This document shows positions 34,073 through 43,204 of a stretch of 54,233 nt of DNA, one piece after another (position 1 is the first letter of the stretch; the number at the start of each line of letters is the position of its first letter). The notes below the pieces were generated by a model. The model made no database searches, was not told the origin of the DNA, and saw only the letters and a list, made by a program, of their open reading frames with translations. Source of the DNA: an uncultured Bacilli bacterium. GTDB taxonomy: Bacteria; Bacillota_I; Bacilli_A; RF39; UBA660. Location: NCBI GenBank assembly GCA_934096125.1, contig CAKOLB010000007.1, forward strand, positions 1-54,233, written 5' to 3'. The translations under genes were made by a program, and so were the position numbers.

Positions 34073-34441
34073 TTAAGCTAATTCGATTTCAGCGCCAGCT
34101 TCAGTTAATTGAGTTTTAATAGCTTCAGCTTCATCAGCAGGAATATTTTCTTTAATATTTCCACCTTTGTCTGCTAGAGCTTTAGCATCAACAAGTCCTA
34201 AGCCAGTGATTTCTTTAATGATTTTAATAACTGCAATTTTGTTTCCACCAGCAGATTTTAATACTACTGTTTTAGTTTTTGAACCTTCATCTTCAGCTGC
34301 TGCTGCAGGTGCTGCAGCTACTGCTACTGCCATTGGATCTACTCCAAATTCTTCTTTCATTGCGTCAACTAATTCTTTAACTTCAAGAATAGTCATTTCT
34401 TTTAATGCACTAATAAAATCTTCTTTGTTTAATTTTGCCAT
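34073..34441 (-). CDS. rplL: 50S ribosomal protein L7/L12
   Basis: Stalk protein of 122 residues that recruits translation GTPases. N-terminal dimer domain ('KEDFISALKEMTILEVKELVDAMKEEFGV'), alanine-rich hinge ('VAAAPAAAAEDEG'), and C-terminal domain ('KIAVIKIIKEITGLGLVDAKALADKGG'). It directly follows rplJ and ends the transcript. Confidence 0.97.
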   Translation of the reverse strand: MAKLNKEDFISALKEMTILEVKELVDAMKEEFGVDPMAVAVAAAPAAAAEDEGSKTKTVVLKSAGGNKIAVIKIIKEITGLGLVDAKALADKGGNIKENIPADEAEAIKTQLTEAGAEIELA

Positions 34442-34443
34442 AA

Positions 34444-34941
34444 TTATTCCTTCCCTTCTAATTGTTCAGCATATAAGTTTAATCCTATAGCTAAGTCTTT
34501 TACATATTGCATCATTCCACCAGCAAGCATAGTAAGTAAACCTTCTCTTGATGGAATTTCGGCATATTCTTTGATTGTAGCTAAATCTGCTACACTACCA
34601 CTGATTACTCCAACACGAATATCTAATTTATCATGTTTCTTAGCAAATTCAGAAATTATTTTAATTGGTTCAAGTAAATCTTTACCAAAAAGAATTGCAT
34701 TTGGTCCGCTTAAAAAATCATCTAAATTTATATTAAGTTCATCAGTAGCTCTTTTAAGCAAAGTATTTTTATATACTTTAACTTCAGAATCAACAGTTTT
34801 TAGTTCTTTTCTTAAAGCAGAAAGATCTTCAACAGTTAGTCCTTGATAACCAAATATAATTACAGATTCGCTAGATTTCAGTTTATTAGTTATTTCACTA
34901 ACAACTTTTTTCTTTTCTTCTAGAATCTTTGCACTTGCCAT
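34444..34941 (-). CDS. rplJ: 50S ribosomal protein L10
   Basis: Stalk-base protein of 165 residues that holds L7/L12 dimers. Family features: 'EKKKVVSEITNKLKSSESVIIFGYQGLTVEDLSALRKEL' and 'KVYKNTLLKRATDE', with the C-terminal helix that binds L12. It lies 2 bases upstream of rplL and has its own strong promoter and leader. Confidence 0.96.
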   Translation of the reverse strand: MASAKILEEKKKVVSEITNKLKSSESVIIFGYQGLTVEDLSALRKELKTVDSEVKVYKNTLLKRATDELNINLDDFLSGPNAILFGKDLLEPIKIISEFAKKHDKLDIRVGVISGSVADLATIKEYAEIPSREGLLTMLAGGMMQYVKDLAIGLNLYAEQLEGKE

Positions 34942-35089
34942 ATTTTCCTCCTTATCGTATTTAAAAAGCTCCCAAAAGGGAAGCTTAAAAGTTGTTTAAG
35001 TTTCCCTCGGTAGGTCTTATTTTACTGCCTACTGTCTTCGGTTTTGCTTTTTCTACGTGTATTATATTATAAGTTTGATTAAATGTCAA
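34942..35089 (-). promoter_or_regulatory. rplJL promoter and L10 leader
   Basis: A perfect consensus promoter, TTGACA (35089-35084), 17 bases, TATAAT (35066-35061), overlaps the end of rplA. The leader of about 110 bases contains the paired GTAGGCAGTAAAATAAGACC segment and a hairpin AAGCTTCCC/GGGAGCTT before rplJ, as in L10-binding autoregulatory leaders. The leader assignment rests on position and shape. Confidence 0.7.
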
Positions 35090-35777
35090 AACTATTTTTA
35101 TCAACTTTAATTCCAGGACCCATAGTTGTGGAAATAGCAATATTTTGGATAAATGTTCCTTTAACAGCATTTGGTTTTGCTTTAGCAATTGTTGTTATAA
35201 CATATTGTAAGTTTTCTAAAAGTTTCTTTTCATCAAATGAAACTTTACCAATTACTGTGTGGATATTTCCAAATTTATCATTTTTGTAGGTAACCATACC
35301 TTTTTTCAAATCTTCAACGATAGCTCCAACTTTTGTTGTTACTGTTCCAGTCTTTGGATTTGGCATAAGGTTACGTGGCCCTAAAATATTACCAATTTTC
35401 CCTACTTCTGGCATCATATCTGGAGTTGCTACAACGACATCAAAGTCAAACCAGTTTTCATTTTTAATCTTATCAAGTAAATCTTTATCACCAACATAAT
35501 CTGCACCAGCTTTAGTTGCTTCTTCAGCCATAGCTCCTTTAGCAATTACTAACACTTTTTTAGTTTTACCAGTTCCATTTGGAAGAGATAAGGCTCCTTT
35601 TAGTTGTTGGTCAGATTTTTTAGGGTCGATATTTAACTTGATTGCTACATCAATAGTACTATCAAATTTTGTTGTTGATGTAGTTTTTACTAGTTTTATT
35701 GCATCTTCGGCATTGTAAGCGATATTTTTATCGACATTCTTTGATGCTTCCACATATTTTTTTCCATATTTTTTCAT
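35079..35777 (-). CDS. rplA: 50S ribosomal protein L1
   Basis: 23S rRNA L1-stalk protein, 232 residues. Signature blocks: 'KKYVEASKNVDKNIAYNAEDAIKLVK', 'KLNIDPKKSDQQLKGALSLPNGTGK', 'GNILGPRNLMPNPKTGTVT' and 'KGTFIQNIAISTTMGPGIKVD'. It also acts as translational repressor of its own operon in many bacteria. It follows rplK by about 50 bases. Confidence 0.97.
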   Translation of the reverse strand: MKKYGKKYVEASKNVDKNIAYNAEDAIKLVKTTSTTKFDSTIDVAIKLNIDPKKSDQQLKGALSLPNGTGKTKKVLVIAKGAMAEEATKAGADYVGDKDLLDKIKNENWFDFDVVVATPDMMPEVGKIGNILGPRNLMPNPKTGTVTTKVGAIVEDLKKGMVTYKNDKFGNIHTVIGKVSFDEKKLLENLQYVITTIAKAKPNAVKGTFIQNIAISTTMGPGIKVDKNSFDI

Positions 35778-35828
35778 ACTTTACCTCCTAACTGTGGTTA
35801 ATTAAGCGGACAATTATTTAAATTATAA

Positions 35829-36419
35829 TTATTTTTCTTCTTGTTTTTCATCATCATGAGTTGGAACTTCAACATTACTTTCAGCCATTTCTTTAGCTTC
35901 AGCTTCTAGTTTTTCTAGTTCTTCTTCACGTTTTGCTTGTTCTTTTTCTTCTTCTTTTGCTTCATCAGCTTGTTTTTGCATTTCAGATTCATTATATCCT
36001 TTGATAGCAATTCCCATATTACGAGCAGTACCCGCGATTTGTTTCATTGCATTTTCAACATCATAAGCATTTAAATCTGGCATTTTTTCTTCAGCGATTG
36101 CTCTTAACTCTTTTTCAGTAATAGTAGCTACTATTTCATTAGCACCTTTCTTACTACCACTTTTAATCTTAGCAACTTTCTTAAGCAAGAATGCTGCTGG
36201 AGCAGTTTTTAAAACAAAATCAAAAGAACGGTCATCATAGATGGAAATTTCACAAGGGACAACATCACCCATTTTGTCACGAGTTGCTTCATTGAACTTC
36301 GTACAAAATTCGCCTAAATTAATACCTGCAGGTCCAAGTACTGTACCAACTGGTGGTGCCGGCGTTGCTTTTCCAGCTTCGATTTGTAATTTAATTTTCT
36401 TTACGACTTCTTTAGCCAC
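35829..36419 (-). CDS. rplK: 50S ribosomal protein L11 with C-terminal extension
   Basis: GTPase-centre ribosomal protein. Core features: 'KLQIEAGKATPAPPVGTVLGPAGINLGEFCTKFN', 'KTAPAAFLLKKVAKIKSGSK' and 'AGTARNMGIAIKGY'. The normal protein ends near this last block at about 141 residues; here about 50 extra residues, rich in Glu, Lys and Gln, form a probable coiled coil. GTG at 36419 is the start, with GGAGGTG 5 bases upstream; the frame is open for 27 more codons but lacks a site. Confidence 0.93.
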   Translation of the reverse strand: MAKEVVKKIKLQIEAGKATPAPPVGTVLGPAGINLGEFCTKFNEATRDKMGDVVPCEISIYDDRSFDFVLKTAPAAFLLKKVAKIKSGSKKGANEIVATITEKELRAIAEEKMPDLNAYDVENAMKQIAGTARNMGIAIKGYNESEMQKQADEAKEEEKEQAKREEELEKLEAEAKEMAESNVEVPTHDDEKQEEK

Positions 36420-36449
36420 GAAAACACCTCCTATAAAATTTTTCCGCGT

Positions 36450-36488
36450 AAGTGGTTCGGGCAAGTCCGCATTTAGTCCCATCCACTT
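36450..36488 (-). promoter_or_regulatory. Hairpin in the rplK leader, possible L1 site
   Basis: Arms AAGTGG (36488-36483) and CCACTT (36455-36450) enclose GGGACTAAATGCGGACTTG with further internal pairing. Position just before rplK fits the L1 autoregulatory site known in the L11-L1 operon; the identity is inferred. Confidence 0.4.
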
Positions 36489-36623
36489 AACAAGTTCCAA
36501 AAATAAACTTGCATGTATACATTATCATAATTTCTGTTAATTTACAAGAAATATTCTTAAATTTTGTTTAAAGATTTTTTAAATTATGTTAATATTATTA
36601 ATATAGTAGAAAAGAGGGAAGAT

Positions 36624-37634
36624 ATGGCACAAAGATTTTTTAATCAAAAAGTTGCTAAGTCCAAAAACTCATCCAACAAAACATTTATTATAAGTAGTAT
36701 TATTGGGGTAATTATTGTTATCGCAATTGGAGTTGGGCTAGCCTATTATAATAAGGATAAGAATAAAGATGTTGTTGTCGAAGTTCGAGATGGTGTTGCA
36801 GTAGAAGTTAATAGTAAGCTTCCTGATAAAACTTTATTTTTTAAAGAACTTCAAAATGTTAAAGAGAAAAATATTAAAGCGGATTATAATAATGTAAAGA
36901 TTGGTAAAGTTGGTTCGTATGATGTAGCTTTAAAAGTTCTATCTAAAAAATATAGTTCTAAATTAGATGTTGTTGATACTAAAGCACCACAACTTACACT
37001 TAAAGATGCTCAAATTAAATCAGGTGAAAGTTATACCGCAAATGACTTTGTGGAAAGTTGCACTGACAATAGTAAAGAGAAATGTAAAGTATCATTTTAT
37101 AATCTTAGTTTAAGTCAAACTGGTCAAAAGATAGATTATAGTAAGTATACTGAAGATGGAACATATGTTGTGCAAATAGTGGCAAGTGATGCATCAGGTA
37201 ATAGTACTTCTCCGCAAAGTGTAAAACTAATTATTGGCTCAGGAGAAAGTAAAAATAATACGGTGTGTGAATATGGTAATGATGTATATGATAGTAGCAC
37301 ATACTTGCTAGCTGTAAATGTTACAGAAAATGGCTGTGCTTTAGACCTTAATGTATATGATAATGAAACTACTGTTGCTCCTGTTAATAGAATTATTGAA
37401 AATGAAACTGCGAAACTAAAAAAAGAGTTTACTAAAGTAAATTTAGGTACTCAAAATATATATTTAAATAGTAACATTGGGCCAGTGCTAAATACGGCAG
37501 GAACTGGTATTGTAGGTTATACATTATATATGGAAGTATCAATAATAGATAGTAATAATCAAAAAGAAATTATTGAAAGTTATAATGTTGATATTAATGG
37601 CCAAAGAGTTTATAAAATTAATAAGTATTTATAG
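36624..37634 (+). CDS. Membrane-anchored protein with bacterial Ig-like domain
   Basis: Predicted 336-residue surface protein: a basic N-terminus (about 18 residues), one membrane helix ('FIISSIIGVIIVIAIGVGLAYY'), then extracellular domains. One segment (about residues 115-200) is Ig/HYR-like: 'DTKAPQLTLKDAQIKSGESY' to 'VVQIVASDASGNS'. Two pairs of cysteines may be disulfides. No enzyme motif is seen. The ATG at 36624 has AGAGGG upstream. It is divergent from rplK. Confidence 0.78.
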   Translation: MAQRFFNQKVAKSKNSSNKTFIISSIIGVIIVIAIGVGLAYYNKDKNKDVVVEVRDGVAVEVNSKLPDKTLFFKELQNVKEKNIKADYNNVKIGKVGSYDVALKVLSKKYSSKLDVVDTKAPQLTLKDAQIKSGESYTANDFVESCTDNSKEKCKVSFYNLSLSQTGQKIDYSKYTEDGTYVVQIVASDASGNSTSPQSVKLIIGSGESKNNTVCEYGNDVYDSSTYLLAVNVTENGCALDLNVYDNETTVAPVNRIIENETAKLKKEFTKVNLGTQNIYLNSNIGPVLNTAGTGIVGYTLYMEVSIIDSNNQKEIIESYNVDINGQRVYKINKYL

Positions 37635-37639
37635 CATTT

Positions 37640-37676
37640 AAAAAACCTTTTTCCTTGATGGAATTAAGGTTATTTT
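37640..37676. terminator. Bidirectional terminator
   Basis: Arms AACCTT and AAGGTT separated by about 19 bases, T-rich on both outer sides. It lies between two convergent envelope genes. Confidence 0.6.
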
Positions 37677-38488
37677 TTTCTTCTGGTTAGTAATTCTTTG
37701 CTAAGCAAACCAAGAGCAAAAGTTGTTCTTATTAGAAAGATACTTCCAATGGTTATACCTACTGCTTCATCATCTACATTTGCTTCTATATCACTTTCTA
37801 TTTCTTTTTTTAGCGTCTTTTCATCATCATTTTTATAAATATTAAGACTGTATGTTTTAAGGCTGCCATCTTCAGCAGTTACTGTAATTGTGACTAAATT
37901 GTTTCCAATGCTTAAAGCGCTATTATTTTCTATCTCATATTTTGCTTTTTCATCACTAGGAATTACTTTGATATTTACATGGTTACTTGTAGTTTTATAA
38001 TACATATCATTATTTATAGTAATGCTTTTTCCATCAATTATTAATTCTTTGAGCGTATTATCACTACTCTTTATGTTTTCTTCTGCGGTAATTGCATCAT
38101 TTTTCTCTTCTATAAAAGAGTTACTATTTGTGGTGCTTTGACTGGTATTATGAGAATTTTCTTTCTGTGCTTCACTAGTTGAGTTATTTTCACTTACTGA
38201 ATTATTATTTTCATCTATCGCATAATTACTAACGTCTGAACTACTATTTTGACAAGGGTCACTGTAAATTGGGTCACCAATAGCACTCCAACCACTGGAA
38301 ACATCAGGGCGAAATGCAGCTTCATGCCAGTGGTTATCTTCACCATGCTGGCCATAAGTTATACCATTACATGTTTTTATTGAAGCTTTCCTTAGAGCCC
38401 CACTAGTTGCATGAACCTCGGTAACGCCTAGAAATAGACTAATTAGTAAACTTATAAAAAGATATTTTTTAATTAGTTTCATCATCAT
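37670..38488 (-). CDS. Secreted/anchored protein with cadherin-like domain
   Basis: Predicted 272-residue exported protein: signal peptide ('KYLFISLLISLFLGVTEVHA'), then a YHYH-like His motif 'NGITYGQHGEDNHWHEAAF', a Ser/Asn-rich linker (about residues 75-130), and a cadherin-like beta-sandwich ('LKELIIDGKSITINNDMYY' to 'VTITVTAEDGSLKTYSLNIY'). A C-terminal membrane helix and RRKK tail anchor it. It was probably acquired from the family of secreted surface proteins. Role is unknown. Confidence 0.72.
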   Translation of the reverse strand: MMMKLIKKYLFISLLISLFLGVTEVHATSGALRKASIKTCNGITYGQHGEDNHWHEAAFRPDVSSGWSAIGDPIYSDPCQNSSSDVSNYAIDENNNSVSENNSTSEAQKENSHNTSQSTTNSNSFIEEKNDAITAEENIKSSDNTLKELIIDGKSITINNDMYYKTTSNHVNIKVIPSDEKAKYEIENNSALSIGNNLVTITVTAEDGSLKTYSLNIYKNDDEKTLKKEIESDIEANVDDEAVGITIGSIFLIRTTFALGLLSKELLTRRKK

Positions 38489-38540
38489 TAACACCCTTAC
38501 TTCCTTTTTATATTATAAATTATAAAAAAAGTTTAGTCCA

Positions 38541-38571
38541 TAAAAAAAATTAGATTAATAAACCTAATTTT
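38541..38571 (-). terminator. Terminator after the thioredoxin-like gene
   Basis: Hairpin AAATTAG (38547-38553)/CTAATTT (38564-38570) followed on the minus strand by eight T residues, directly after the stop. Confidence 0.75.
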
Positions 38572-39179
38572 TACTTTCTTGAAAAGAATACTAAACCACC
38601 AAAACCAAGGATGATAACACCAAAAATAATTCCAACAACAACGCCATCACTTAAACCACTTTTAACATTACCATCTTCATCTAAAGTAACTATTCCTTCT
38701 TTCGATGCAGCTTCGTTTAAAGTTTCAGAGTTTCCTTCAATTTTTTCTTTTTTAGCTACAGATTTAACAAGGTCTTTATAGTTATCATCTTGGTAAGCTT
38801 TTAGAGCTTCTTCAATTATTTCCTTACCAGTTGATGTTCCAAAACCACTAGTGTGATAATCGCTACCAATTACAATAAATGGAACACTACCATCAGCTTC
38901 TTCTCCAATTTTTTCCTTGACAGCATACATTAACTTTTGGTTGGTTTCATCTTCCCATGATTCATATGAAACAATTTCAAAGTAATCTTCATAACCAGGA
39001 TATTCCTTTGTGAAATATTTTAAAAAGTCTGCACAATGTGAGCATCCATGACCTCGGAATAAGTAAACAATTACTTTTTCATGGTCGGTCTTTTCTGGTA
39101 AGTCGCTTTTGGCAGCTTTGACACTTGGCATACCTGCTATAGCTATTATAGTCATTAATGCTATTAATATCTTCTTCAT
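38571..39179 (-). CDS. Membrane-anchored thioredoxin-like protein
   Basis: Exported protein of 202 residues: signal peptide ('KKILIALMTIIAIAGMPSVKA'), a thioredoxin-fold domain with redox-type motif CSHC in 'FRGHGCSHCADFLKYF' and the cis-Pro region 'GSVPFIVIGSDYH', and a C-terminal helix ('VVVGIIFGVIILGFGGLVFF') plus FSRK stop-transfer. It probably acts in extracytoplasmic thiol handling. The exact partner is unknown. Confidence 0.8.
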   Translation of the reverse strand: MKKILIALMTIIAIAGMPSVKAAKSDLPEKTDHEKVIVYLFRGHGCSHCADFLKYFTKEYPGYEDYFEIVSYESWEDETNQKLMYAVKEKIGEEADGSVPFIVIGSDYHTSGFGTSTGKEIIEEALKAYQDDNYKDLVKSVAKKEKIEGNSETLNEAASKEGIVTLDEDGNVKSGLSDGVVVGIIFGVIILGFGGLVFFSRK

Positions 39180-39228
39180 TTTTACCTCCTAACTAATTAT
39201 ACTTAACTTACTTTTAATTGTAAAGTCA

Positions 39229-39777
39229 TTATTTGACAAGAATTTTATACATGCCAACAAGCTTTACAAGAATTTTTTCTTCATCTAGTTTTAAATCATT
39301 TGTGGCAAGAAGGGTTGCTAGTCCGGTTGCATAAAGCCACATATTCATAAATATTTTTTTAGCATCATCAAATGTGTATCCATGTTTATTAACTAAGTTA
39401 ATAATTGTTCCTTGATTCCATTTTTCATCTAGCACATTATCGATACTTTGCCAGTTTAAGTTATTGCTAAGAAAAAGTGTTATAAATAAGTTTGGATATT
39501 CCCTAGCAAATTCCACATAAGCAATGCATAAAGTTACTAAGGCTTTTTTTGAATCCACCCGACTTTTTAAATACTCATCATATTGACGATATATCTCTTC
39601 ATAAGTATCTTTTTTTATCTCTTCCATGCTTGTATATACTCGGTATAATGGCTTGGTAGATACTCCAAGATTTTTAGCTAGACTACGGGCATTTAAATTC
39701 GAAAGTCCATTTTCATTAATCATTTTAACTGCAGTTTTGACTATTTGCTTTTTATTTAACTCAAGTTTGGCTGGCAT
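39229..39777 (-). CDS. TetR-family transcriptional regulator
   Basis: Repressor of 182 residues: N-terminal TetR helix-turn-helix ('LNKKQIVKTAVKMINENGLSNLNARSLAKNLGVSTKPLYRVYTSMEEI') and a variable helical ligand domain. Ligand and targets are unknown. An inverted repeat overlapping its promoter suggests autoregulation. It lies 50 bases upstream of the thioredoxin-like gene, on the same strand. Confidence 0.9.
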   Translation of the reverse strand: MPAKLELNKKQIVKTAVKMINENGLSNLNARSLAKNLGVSTKPLYRVYTSMEEIKKDTYEEIYRQYDEYLKSRVDSKKALVTLCIAYVEFAREYPNLFITLFLSNNLNWQSIDNVLDEKWNQGTIINLVNKHGYTFDDAKKIFMNMWLYATGLATLLATNDLKLDEEKILVKLVGMYKILVK

Positions 39778-39800
39778 GCGTCTTTCCTCCTTTATGGTAA

Positions 39801-39824
39801 CTTATGTTTTTATTATAACATAAG
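39801..39824 (-). promoter_or_regulatory. Operator over the tetR promoter
   Basis: Inverted repeat CTTATGTT (39801-39808)/AACATAAG (39817-39824) with an 8-base spacer, overlapping an extended -10 TGTTATAAT on the minus strand (39817-39812). Symmetry and location fit TetR self-repression. Confidence 0.6.
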
Positions 39825-39843
39825 CATCAAAAAAAGAAAATTG

Positions 39844-42174
39844 TTATTCTTTAATATCATAACCATTTTCTTTAATATGAACGATAAATCTTTCTTGAAA
39901 ATTCTTTAAATCTTTTTGGCCTAATGTTTTTTCTTGGCTGCCAATAGTATATTTTATGGTATATTTATTTTCATAAATATCTACAAGTTTATATCCTAAA
40001 ATTAAATTACTTTTAAAAGCATCTAAAACTTCTTTTAAATCAGCATATTTTTCTTGATTACTTGCAATAATAGAATAGTCAAGCTCTACAACCGGATACT
40101 TACTTATTTTCTTTTCATATATAGCTTCTTTTGTAAGGCTTACATATTTATCGAAATCAATATCAATACATACAAGGCATTTTTTCTTTGCTAGTTTATT
40201 AGTTAATGACTTTTTTAAGACATTTAACGTTCCTATTACATCGCTTTCTACAATAATATTTTTGCTTAAATTTTCATCGTAATAGTCTTTGGCATTTGAC
40301 ATTTTAGTTAAACTAACATTTTTATTTTTTAAAGTTTTAAAGATGTACTTGATAATTTCTTTGGCTTTATTATAACTATTTGATAGATTTTGTTCTTCAT
40401 CTGCCAAAATAATGCTTAATGCTCTTTTATTTTGGTTATTTTGGATGATTGTTCCAATTTCAAATATAGAGAATGCTGCAAAGTTTTTGAAGTTTCTTTC
40501 CACAATATTTAAAAGAGATAAACTCATATCATCCCTTAGAATGTTGTTTTCAGATTTACCCAAAATTTTAACACCATCTTTTGGCACTTCTAAAAGTTTT
40601 AATAACTTGGTGTCATACCATAAATAGCTGTGAACTTCATGCATATCATATTTAGTTGCAAGTATATACTTTACTTCATATTCTTCATCAAAGACTTTAT
40701 CTTTATCATTTACAGTAACATCAAGTTTTAAAGGTTTAGGTTGGAAGTTTTCAAGGCCATGCATTCTAGCAATTTCTTCGATGATATCTTCGGCAATACT
40801 GATATCTTTACTACATCTAAAGGTAGGTACTGTAATTAAATAGTCTTCATTATCAGAGCCAACTCCAAAACCTAAACTTTCTAAATTTTCTTTGATCTCT
40901 TCATCACTAATGTGAGCATTAAGATATTTAGTTAACAACTTTTTAGAAAGATTAATTTTTTTAGTAGTTAAAACATTTGGATAAATGTCGGTTAAATTAG
41001 ACATTATTTCTAAATTAGGATTTTCTTTCTTTAAAAGATAGACGTATCTTTGGATAGCTTGCGTAGTCATATTAGGGTCTAGACTTTTTTCATACCTAGC
41101 ACTTGCTTCAGTTCGCATTCCTAAATTAGAAGCAGTTTTACGGACGCAGGCAGCATTAAATGTAGCACTTTCTAAAAATAATGAAGTAGTATTTTCCTCA
41201 ATTTCACTATCAAGTCCTCCCATAATTCCGGCAAGAGCAAAATACTCATCCCCATTTTTAATCATTAAACAAGAGTTATCAAGTTTTCTGGTAATGCCAT
41301 CTAAAGTAGTAAACTCTTCATCACTACTGGCAAAACCAACTTCAATATTTTTGACAATTCGAGCATCAAAGGCATGCATTGGCTGACCTAGCTCTATCAT
41401 TAAGTAGTTGGTTAAGTCGACAATTAAGCCATTACTTTTATATCCAACATAGTTTAAAAATATTTGCATATCTATTGGGGTTTCTTTGTTAGTCACATTT
41501 GCAAGTTTTAGTCCACTGTAACGGTAACATACTGACGAATCTTGGATTTTGATATCTAAGTCTTCTTTGTTATTTTCAATGTTACTAAGTTCTAGTGGCT
41601 TTAATTTGTTATGAGTAATAGCGGCAATTTCTCTAGCTATTCCATAATGACCCCATAAATCCGGACGATTAGTTAAGGACTTATTATCAATTTCGACAAT
41701 AATATCATTTATTTCTGGCAGATATTTTTTAATATCCATACCAATTGGAGCATCACTTGGAAGTTCTAAAATTCCATCATGTTCTTCACCGATAGAAAGT
41801 TCTCTTTTGCTGCAACACATACCACTAGACATAACACCGCGAAGTTTACGGTTTTGAATTTCCATATCCCCGATATGTCCTCCAACTTTAACGTATGCGA
41901 TTTTTAAGCCTTCCCTAACATTTGGGGCTCCGCAGACAACTTGGATAAGTTCATCCTCTCCTGCATCAACCTCTAAAACATGCATATGGTCGCTATCAGG
42001 GTGCATTTTACAAGACTTGATTTGAGCCACAACTACACCGTCAAAGTCATGACCTTTTTCGGTGACATTTTCAACTTCCGCAGTTCTTACTGTGAATAAA
42101 TCCCAGATTTTAAGCCAGTCTATAGTTTGAGAATTTTCAATATAGCTTTTTAATTTATTACAAGATATTAACAT
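39844..42174 (-). CDS. pheT: Phenylalanyl-tRNA synthetase beta subunit
   Basis: Beta subunit of 776 residues of the alpha2-beta2 enzyme. It has the N-terminal tRNA-binding EMAP/OB domain ('VVVAQIKSCKMHPDSDHMHVLEVD'), B1/B3-4 editing regions ('GMRTEASARYEKSLDPN'), the B5 and catalytic-like core, and the C-terminal FDX-ACB anticodon domain ('ISKYPVVELDYSIIASNQEKY'). It follows pheS by 9 bases and has a ribosome site at its start. Confidence 0.96.
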   Translation of the reverse strand: MLISCNKLKSYIENSQTIDWLKIWDLFTVRTAEVENVTEKGHDFDGVVVAQIKSCKMHPDSDHMHVLEVDAGEDELIQVVCGAPNVREGLKIAYVKVGGHIGDMEIQNRKLRGVMSSGMCCSKRELSIGEEHDGILELPSDAPIGMDIKKYLPEINDIIVEIDNKSLTNRPDLWGHYGIAREIAAITHNKLKPLELSNIENNKEDLDIKIQDSSVCYRYSGLKLANVTNKETPIDMQIFLNYVGYKSNGLIVDLTNYLMIELGQPMHAFDARIVKNIEVGFASSDEEFTTLDGITRKLDNSCLMIKNGDEYFALAGIMGGLDSEIEENTTSLFLESATFNAACVRKTASNLGMRTEASARYEKSLDPNMTTQAIQRYVYLLKKENPNLEIMSNLTDIYPNVLTTKKINLSKKLLTKYLNAHISDEEIKENLESLGFGVGSDNEDYLITVPTFRCSKDISIAEDIIEEIARMHGLENFQPKPLKLDVTVNDKDKVFDEEYEVKYILATKYDMHEVHSYLWYDTKLLKLLEVPKDGVKILGKSENNILRDDMSLSLLNIVERNFKNFAAFSIFEIGTIIQNNQNKRALSIILADEEQNLSNSYNKAKEIIKYIFKTLKNKNVSLTKMSNAKDYYDENLSKNIIVESDVIGTLNVLKKSLTNKLAKKKCLVCIDIDFDKYVSLTKEAIYEKKISKYPVVELDYSIIASNQEKYADLKEVLDAFKSNLILGYKLVDIYENKYTIKYTIGSQEKTLGQKDLKNFQERFIVHIKENGYDIKE

Positions 42175-42183
42175 ATTTTCCTC

Positions 42184-43191
42184 CTATTTAATCTCAAAGT
42201 TATTTAAATATCGAATGTCTCCTAAATTAAGACTTCGAATATCACTTATTTTATATTTCATCATGGCAAGGCGTGTAAGCCCAATTCCAAAGGCAAATCC
42301 TGAATATTTATTTGCATCAATACCTCCAGCTTTTAAGACGTTTGGATGAACCATACCACAGCCGATAAGTTCTATCCAGCCTGCATTTTTACAGGTTGGG
42401 CACCCTTTTCCCCCGCAAAGCAAACAAGAAATATCCATTTCATAGCCAGGTTCAGTAAATGGGAAGAAGCCTGGGCGAAGTCTTACATGTAAATCAGTGT
42501 GGAAAACTTCTTTTAATAACTCTTCCATAACATACATTAAGTTTTCTACCGAGATATTTTCGTCGATAACCATTCCCTCAATTTGAAAGAAAGTGTTTTC
42601 ATGGTTAGCATCTAAATCTTCATTTCTAAATGTTCTACCTGGAGCGCATATACGTAAAGGTGCTCCATAATTTTCCATTGCATGAATTTGATTATCACTA
42701 GTTTGAGTTCTTAAAACCATTTTATTATCTAGATAGTAAGTATCTTGCATATCTCTAGCAGGATGGTCTTTAGGAACATTTAAAGCTTCAAAATTGTAAT
42801 ACTCAGTTTCCATTTCAGGCCCACTTACAACCATAAAGCCCATCTTCTTAAGGATATCTGTTATTTCTTTAGCCATAATTGTAATTGGGTGAAGCGATCC
42901 AGTTTTGATTTCATAATCAAGCGTGTCATCAAAATCAAGATTACTTTTAGCTTCTAATTTCTCTAAAGTAGCATTTACTCTTTCTTCCATACTCTTTTTA
43001 GTCTTGTTAATTAGACTTCCATATGTTTTCTTTTCTTCAATTGTCATGTCTTTTAAAGAGCTAAGAAGATTATTTAAGTAACTTGTTTTTCCTAAATACT
43101 TTGACTTGACATTTAAAACATCTGCCTCTTTTAGACATTTTGCCAATTCTTCGTTTAACTCCTCACTTTGTTTAATTAATTTTTCTTCCAT
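42184..43191 (-). CDS. pheS: Phenylalanyl-tRNA synthetase alpha subunit
   Basis: Catalytic alpha subunit of 335 residues. N-terminal coiled coil, then class II motifs: 'GFMVVSGPEMETEYYNFEALNVPKDHPARDMQDTYYL' (motif 1 side), 'RTFRNEDLDANHENTFFQIEG' (motif 2) and 'GIDANKYSGFAFGIGLTRLAMMKY' (motif 3). A Cys-rich 'CLLCGGKGCPTCKNAGWIE' is a zinc-binding-like insert seen in some PheS. T-box leader controlled. Confidence 0.97.
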   Translation of the reverse strand: MEEKLIKQSEELNEELAKCLKEADVLNVKSKYLGKTSYLNNLLSSLKDMTIEEKKTYGSLINKTKKSMEERVNATLEKLEAKSNLDFDDTLDYEIKTGSLHPITIMAKEITDILKKMGFMVVSGPEMETEYYNFEALNVPKDHPARDMQDTYYLDNKMVLRTQTSDNQIHAMENYGAPLRICAPGRTFRNEDLDANHENTFFQIEGMVIDENISVENLMYVMEELLKEVFHTDLHVRLRPGFFPFTEPGYEMDISCLLCGGKGCPTCKNAGWIELIGCGMVHPNVLKAGGIDANKYSGFAFGIGLTRLAMMKYKISDIRSLNLGDIRYLNNFEIK

Positions 43192-43204
43192 ATTCTACTT
43201 CCTT

